A stretch of DNA of 64,000 nucleotides, taken from the NCBI GenBank assembly GCA_913056235.1, contig CAJXMW010000001.1, positions 186,001-250,000 of the forward strand. The letters are read 5' to 3'. Below the pieces are notes generated by a model, which searched no databases, was not told where the DNA came from, and saw only the letters and a list, made by a program, of their open reading frames with translations. The translations under genes were made by a program, and so were the position numbers. Source of the DNA: an uncultured Fodinibius sp. Lineage in GTDB: Bacteria; Bacteroidota; Rhodothermia; Balneolales; Balneolaceae. Positions 61,870 to 64,000 of this stretch are shown here, piece by piece (position 1 is the first letter of the stretch; each line of letters begins with the position of its first letter).

Positions 61870-62090
61870 GGTGTGTTTGCTTCTCTGAGAAGTGAAAAAT
61901 TTAGATCAAATCTAAATAGAAAGCTGCTAGATAGCAACCCTTTCGACAAAATAAATTGGTCGTCAAAACAATTAGAATCCCTATATTTAAATGCATACTT
62001 TTTCTCTAAATCGTTTTGCACCATAGGTTTTTTTGAGTAAAATTAACTTACGGGCATAAAAATTTATCTAATTCATTAAAAATAACAGCC

Positions 62091-62609
62091 ATGAAACAAA
62101 TAGGTATTTTTCTAATCACATCCATCATTGCCATTAGCTTATTGAATGCATGTGGACCCAGTGAAGAAGAAATTAAACAGAGAGAACAGGCGCGGCAGGA
62201 CTCTCTTGAGAAAGTTCGGCAGCAGCGCATGGAACAGCAACGACAAGACAGTATTCAACAGGCCCGCCAGGATAGTATCGAAGCTGCCAAGAAACGCGAG
62301 CGTGAGCGCAACAATATTGAGTATGCCAGTGATGGTGCTTTTTCAGTTCAGGTAGGATCATGGAGATCAAGCGATAAAGCACAAAAACAGGCTCAGGAAT
62401 GGAAAAACCGGGGCTACGAACATGCATATGTTGTGAAGTACGGTAAGGTCGAAACTGGGAATATTTGGTTTCGCATTCGTCTGGGGCAGGTAGCTACCAT
62501 GGATATGGCCAAGAAACTGCAAGAGAAGATAATGCGTAAACACAACGAAAAAGGATGGATTACTAACACCAAGGCCGATACTGTTAAAGTTATGAAGCCC
62601 GAAGACTAA
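62091..62609 (+). CDS. SPOR-domain lipoprotein
   Basis: 172 residues. A signal peptide ends with a lipobox, LLNACGPS, so the protein is lipidated. Residues about 25-75 form a Gln/Arg-rich coiled coil (RQDSLEKVRQQRMEQQRQD). The SPOR domain follows (about 85-165): FSVQVGSWRSSDKAQKQAQE and YVVKYGK...IWFRIRLGQV. SPOR domains bind denuded peptidoglycan at division septa. It is monocistronic with a terminator. Confidence 0.9.
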   Translation: MKQIGIFLITSIIAISLLNACGPSEEEIKQREQARQDSLEKVRQQRMEQQRQDSIQQARQDSIEAAKKRERERNNIEYASDGAFSVQVGSWRSSDKAQKQAQEWKNRGYEHAYVVKYGKVETGNIWFRIRLGQVATMDMAKKLQEKIMRKHNEKGWITNTKADTVKVMKPED

Positions 62610-62630
62610 ATGATTTTCTATTAAACACGG

Positions 62631-62666
62631 AAGCACCGTGGGTAAAACCGCGGTGCTTTTTTGTTT
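62631..62666 (+). terminator. Intrinsic terminator of the SPOR lipoprotein gene
   Basis: AAGCACCGTGG, TAAAA region, CCGCGGTGCTT, then TTTTGTTTT. Strong stem and T-run about 22 bp after the stop. Confidence 0.9.
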
Positions 62667-62707
62667 TCATCTCCTTTCTACTAAAGGAACTATTACCACC
62701 TGTATCC

Positions 62708-63634
62708 ATGAGTTCTTTCCCTGACATACCAGACAATCCTTCAAAATTAGACACCTATCTAGCTGAACGGGAGTCGACCTATAAACTAAAAGAAGGGACC
62801 GAGGCAAAGATAATCTGGCACTCACAGGACGGCCCTTCCCAAACGGAGTATGCGATCGTATACTTACACGGCTTTCGCGCCTCCCATCCTGAGGGTGACC
62901 CGGTACACCGGACCATTGCTGAGAAGTTTGGCTACAACCTGTTCTTAAGTCGAATGCAAGAACACGGTATAGAGGCTCAGTATCCCCTGCTGGACCTGAC
63001 TGTAGAAAAGCTGTTGCAATCTGCGCGATTTGCCTTTGAGATCGGCAAGCGTATCGGTAAAAAAGTGATCGTAATGGGCACCTCCACCGGTGGTTCGCTG
63101 GCGCTCTGGCTCGCTTCTCAACCGGCTTTTGCAAAACATATTTCATCTCTCGTCCTATATTCACCGCTCATCAGGTTTCACGGGATTAAAGAACATCTAC
63201 TAACGAATGCAGCAACTCGGAGTCTACTTCAACTTGTGCCCGGCAAGAAATACCTGATCAAAACCAAAGGCATGACCTACGCAGAAGAGCGAATTTGGAA
63301 CAGAAACTACGCCTTACAGGGCGCCCTCCAACTGGGATCTTTTATTCAAAAATACATGAACGATTCGCTTTTCCGGAAGGTAGATCTACCCACTTTTATC
63401 GGATACTATTACAAAAATAGGAAACAACAAGATACGGTGGTTTCGGTTTCCGCAATCAAAAAAATGGCTGAAATCCTTGACTCTCGCACAGAATTAGCAC
63501 AAACCATGAACTTTACCGAGGCAAAAAGCCACGTGATTTGCAGTTCATTATTATCAAACGCTGTCTCCGATGTTATTGATAACACAGAACGTTTTCTGAA
63601 AAAGCTTGGCTCGCATACAACTAGAGAAAAATAG
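62708..63634 (+). CDS. Alpha/beta hydrolase
   Basis: 308 residues. The oxyanion-region YLHGFRAS (about 52-59), nucleophile elbow GTSTGG (Ser126) and a later His in KSHVICS, with a probable Asp near KMAEILDS, give the catalytic set of alpha/beta hydrolases. It lacks a signal peptide, so a cytoplasmic esterase or lipase-like role is likely. Substrate unknown. It is followed by a gene-poor region with a terminator further on. Confidence 0.85.
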   Translation: MSSFPDIPDNPSKLDTYLAERESTYKLKEGTEAKIIWHSQDGPSQTEYAIVYLHGFRASHPEGDPVHRTIAEKFGYNLFLSRMQEHGIEAQYPLLDLTVEKLLQSARFAFEIGKRIGKKVIVMGTSTGGSLALWLASQPAFAKHISSLVLYSPLIRFHGIKEHLLTNAATRSLLQLVPGKKYLIKTKGMTYAEERIWNRNYALQGALQLGSFIQKYMNDSLFRKVDLPTFIGYYYKNRKQQDTVVSVSAIKKMAEILDSRTELAQTMNFTEAKSHVICSSLLSNAVSDVIDNTERFLKKLGSHTTREK

Positions 63635-63974
63635 TTAATTATTGCATTGTCAAATATTAGAACACCCAAAAACTTACCACAATTCTTGTGCAGAAGGCTC
63701 TATTTAATGTATATTTAAAAGCGCTCAAGTAGCGTCTCTCTTGATGAATAGTCAGGGCCTCACACCTGATACGTGTGAGGCCTTATTTTTTTGAATCCTT
63801 TCTCCTTTCCTTGCGTAAGCCTTTATTCTAAGGCATGATCATTTTTCTCAACGGCTTCATATCACAAACTTAATTTAGGCGTCCGATCATTTTTGCGTAC
63901 CATGTTCATAAAATTTTTTATGTTTACAGGTTCATTTCATCCGGGAAAAGTTTTTTAACATCAAATCCGCAGCA
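63635..63974. other. Intergenic region with a detached terminator
   Basis: 340 bp. Apart from the terminator at 63754-63792, no coding or known RNA element is recognised. The 120 bp between the hydrolase stop and that terminator could hold a long 3' UTR or a small RNA; sequence gives no further support. Confidence 0.4.
63754..63792 (+). terminator. Strong intrinsic terminator
   Basis: GGCCTCACAC, seven-base loop, GTGTGAGGCC, then TTATTTTTTT. It is 120 bp after the hydrolase stop, so it may end that transcript or a small RNA. Confidence 0.85.
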
Positions 63975-64000
63975 ATGAAAAATTTTAAAATTAATCACAG
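63975..64000 (+). CDS. Possible 5' end of a gene cut by the window edge
   Basis: ATG 63975 begins MKNFKINH, basic like the N-terminus of an exported protein, before the window ends. No strong Shine-Dalgarno is seen (GCAGCA). Too short to assess further. Confidence 0.3.

Noticed and set aside
1-64000. CRISPR array, riboswitch, replication origin or complete insertion sequence
   Set aside because: No regularly spaced repeats, recognisable riboswitch core, DnaA box cluster or intact transposase was found by reading both strands.

Overview
The window looks like a chromosome segment of a Gram-negative heterotroph from the Bacteroidota/Rhodothermota/Balneolota group, most likely Balneolota. This is inferred from protein content: a TonB-dependent receptor and a large surface protein that both start with a carboxypeptidase-regulatory-like domain (the second resembles the DUF5686 family), a giant BNR-repeat secreted protein, many lipoproteins, HAE1 and HME efflux pumps with TolC partners, and small intergenic palindromes of the kind common in these phyla. 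No rRNA, CRISPR array, complete insertion sequence or phage module is visible. One tRNA gene (Arg, anticodon CCT) lies at 55332-55404.

Layout. 1-4.3 kb: a truncated c-type cytochrome lipoprotein diverges from a CcoI-type copper P-type ATPase and a TauE/SafE-like membrane protein, the usual companions of a cbb3 oxidase. 4.3-12.5 kb: VOC and DUF3147 proteins, the BNR-repeat protein, a TonB receptor with a small secreted partner, and a GbsR/MarR-like regulator. 12.7-19.4 kb: a TetR - TolC - membrane fusion - RND drug-efflux operon. 19.7-23.9 kb: an NmrA-type reductase, a Zn/Cd P-type ATPase, a frameshifted SpoIIAA-like gene, and an AraC regulator with an HMA-like metal domain. 24.2-29.0 kb: a MarR gene, a frameshifted AraC gene and an electrophile or thiol stress set (outer-membrane protein, DoxX, WrbA, DsbA/FrnE-like, OsmC).

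29-40 kb is the most unusual part. An NnrS-like membrane protein, a SufT/DUF59 protein, a DUF2249 protein and a 7Fe ferredoxin run leftwards. Divergent from them are a Ric/ScdA-like protein that has lost its metal ligands and a SufR-like regulator with conserved cysteines. Then come an MmgE/PrpD protein paired with a phosphosulfolactate-synthase-like protein, an acyl-ACP thioesterase, a protein with three DUF2249-like units, a Cys-rich secreted protein, a NirK/AniA-like copper protein with a changed type 1 copper site, an azurin-like cupredoxin and a CopD-like membrane protein. Together they suggest nitrite/NO metabolism combined with iron-sulfur protection or repair.

40-48.2 kb: a CzcCBA-type metal efflux operon with its own two-component system. 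48.4-53.6 kb: an S24-type repressor with a 20-bp palindromic operator, divergent from a five-PAS sensor kinase, then a short-chain dehydrogenase. 53.6-55.3 kb: a gene-poor stretch with decayed coding remnants beside the tRNA. 55.6-64 kb: the DUF5686 surface protein, a single-heme cytochrome lipoprotein, GlsB, an FbpBC-type ferric-ion ABC transporter whose permease lacks an ordinary start codon, a SPOR lipoprotein and an alpha/beta hydrolase. Two genes carry single-base frameshifts (the SpoIIAA-like gene at a homopolymer, the AraC gene within an interval that contains A-runs), so real decay and sequencing error both need to be considered.
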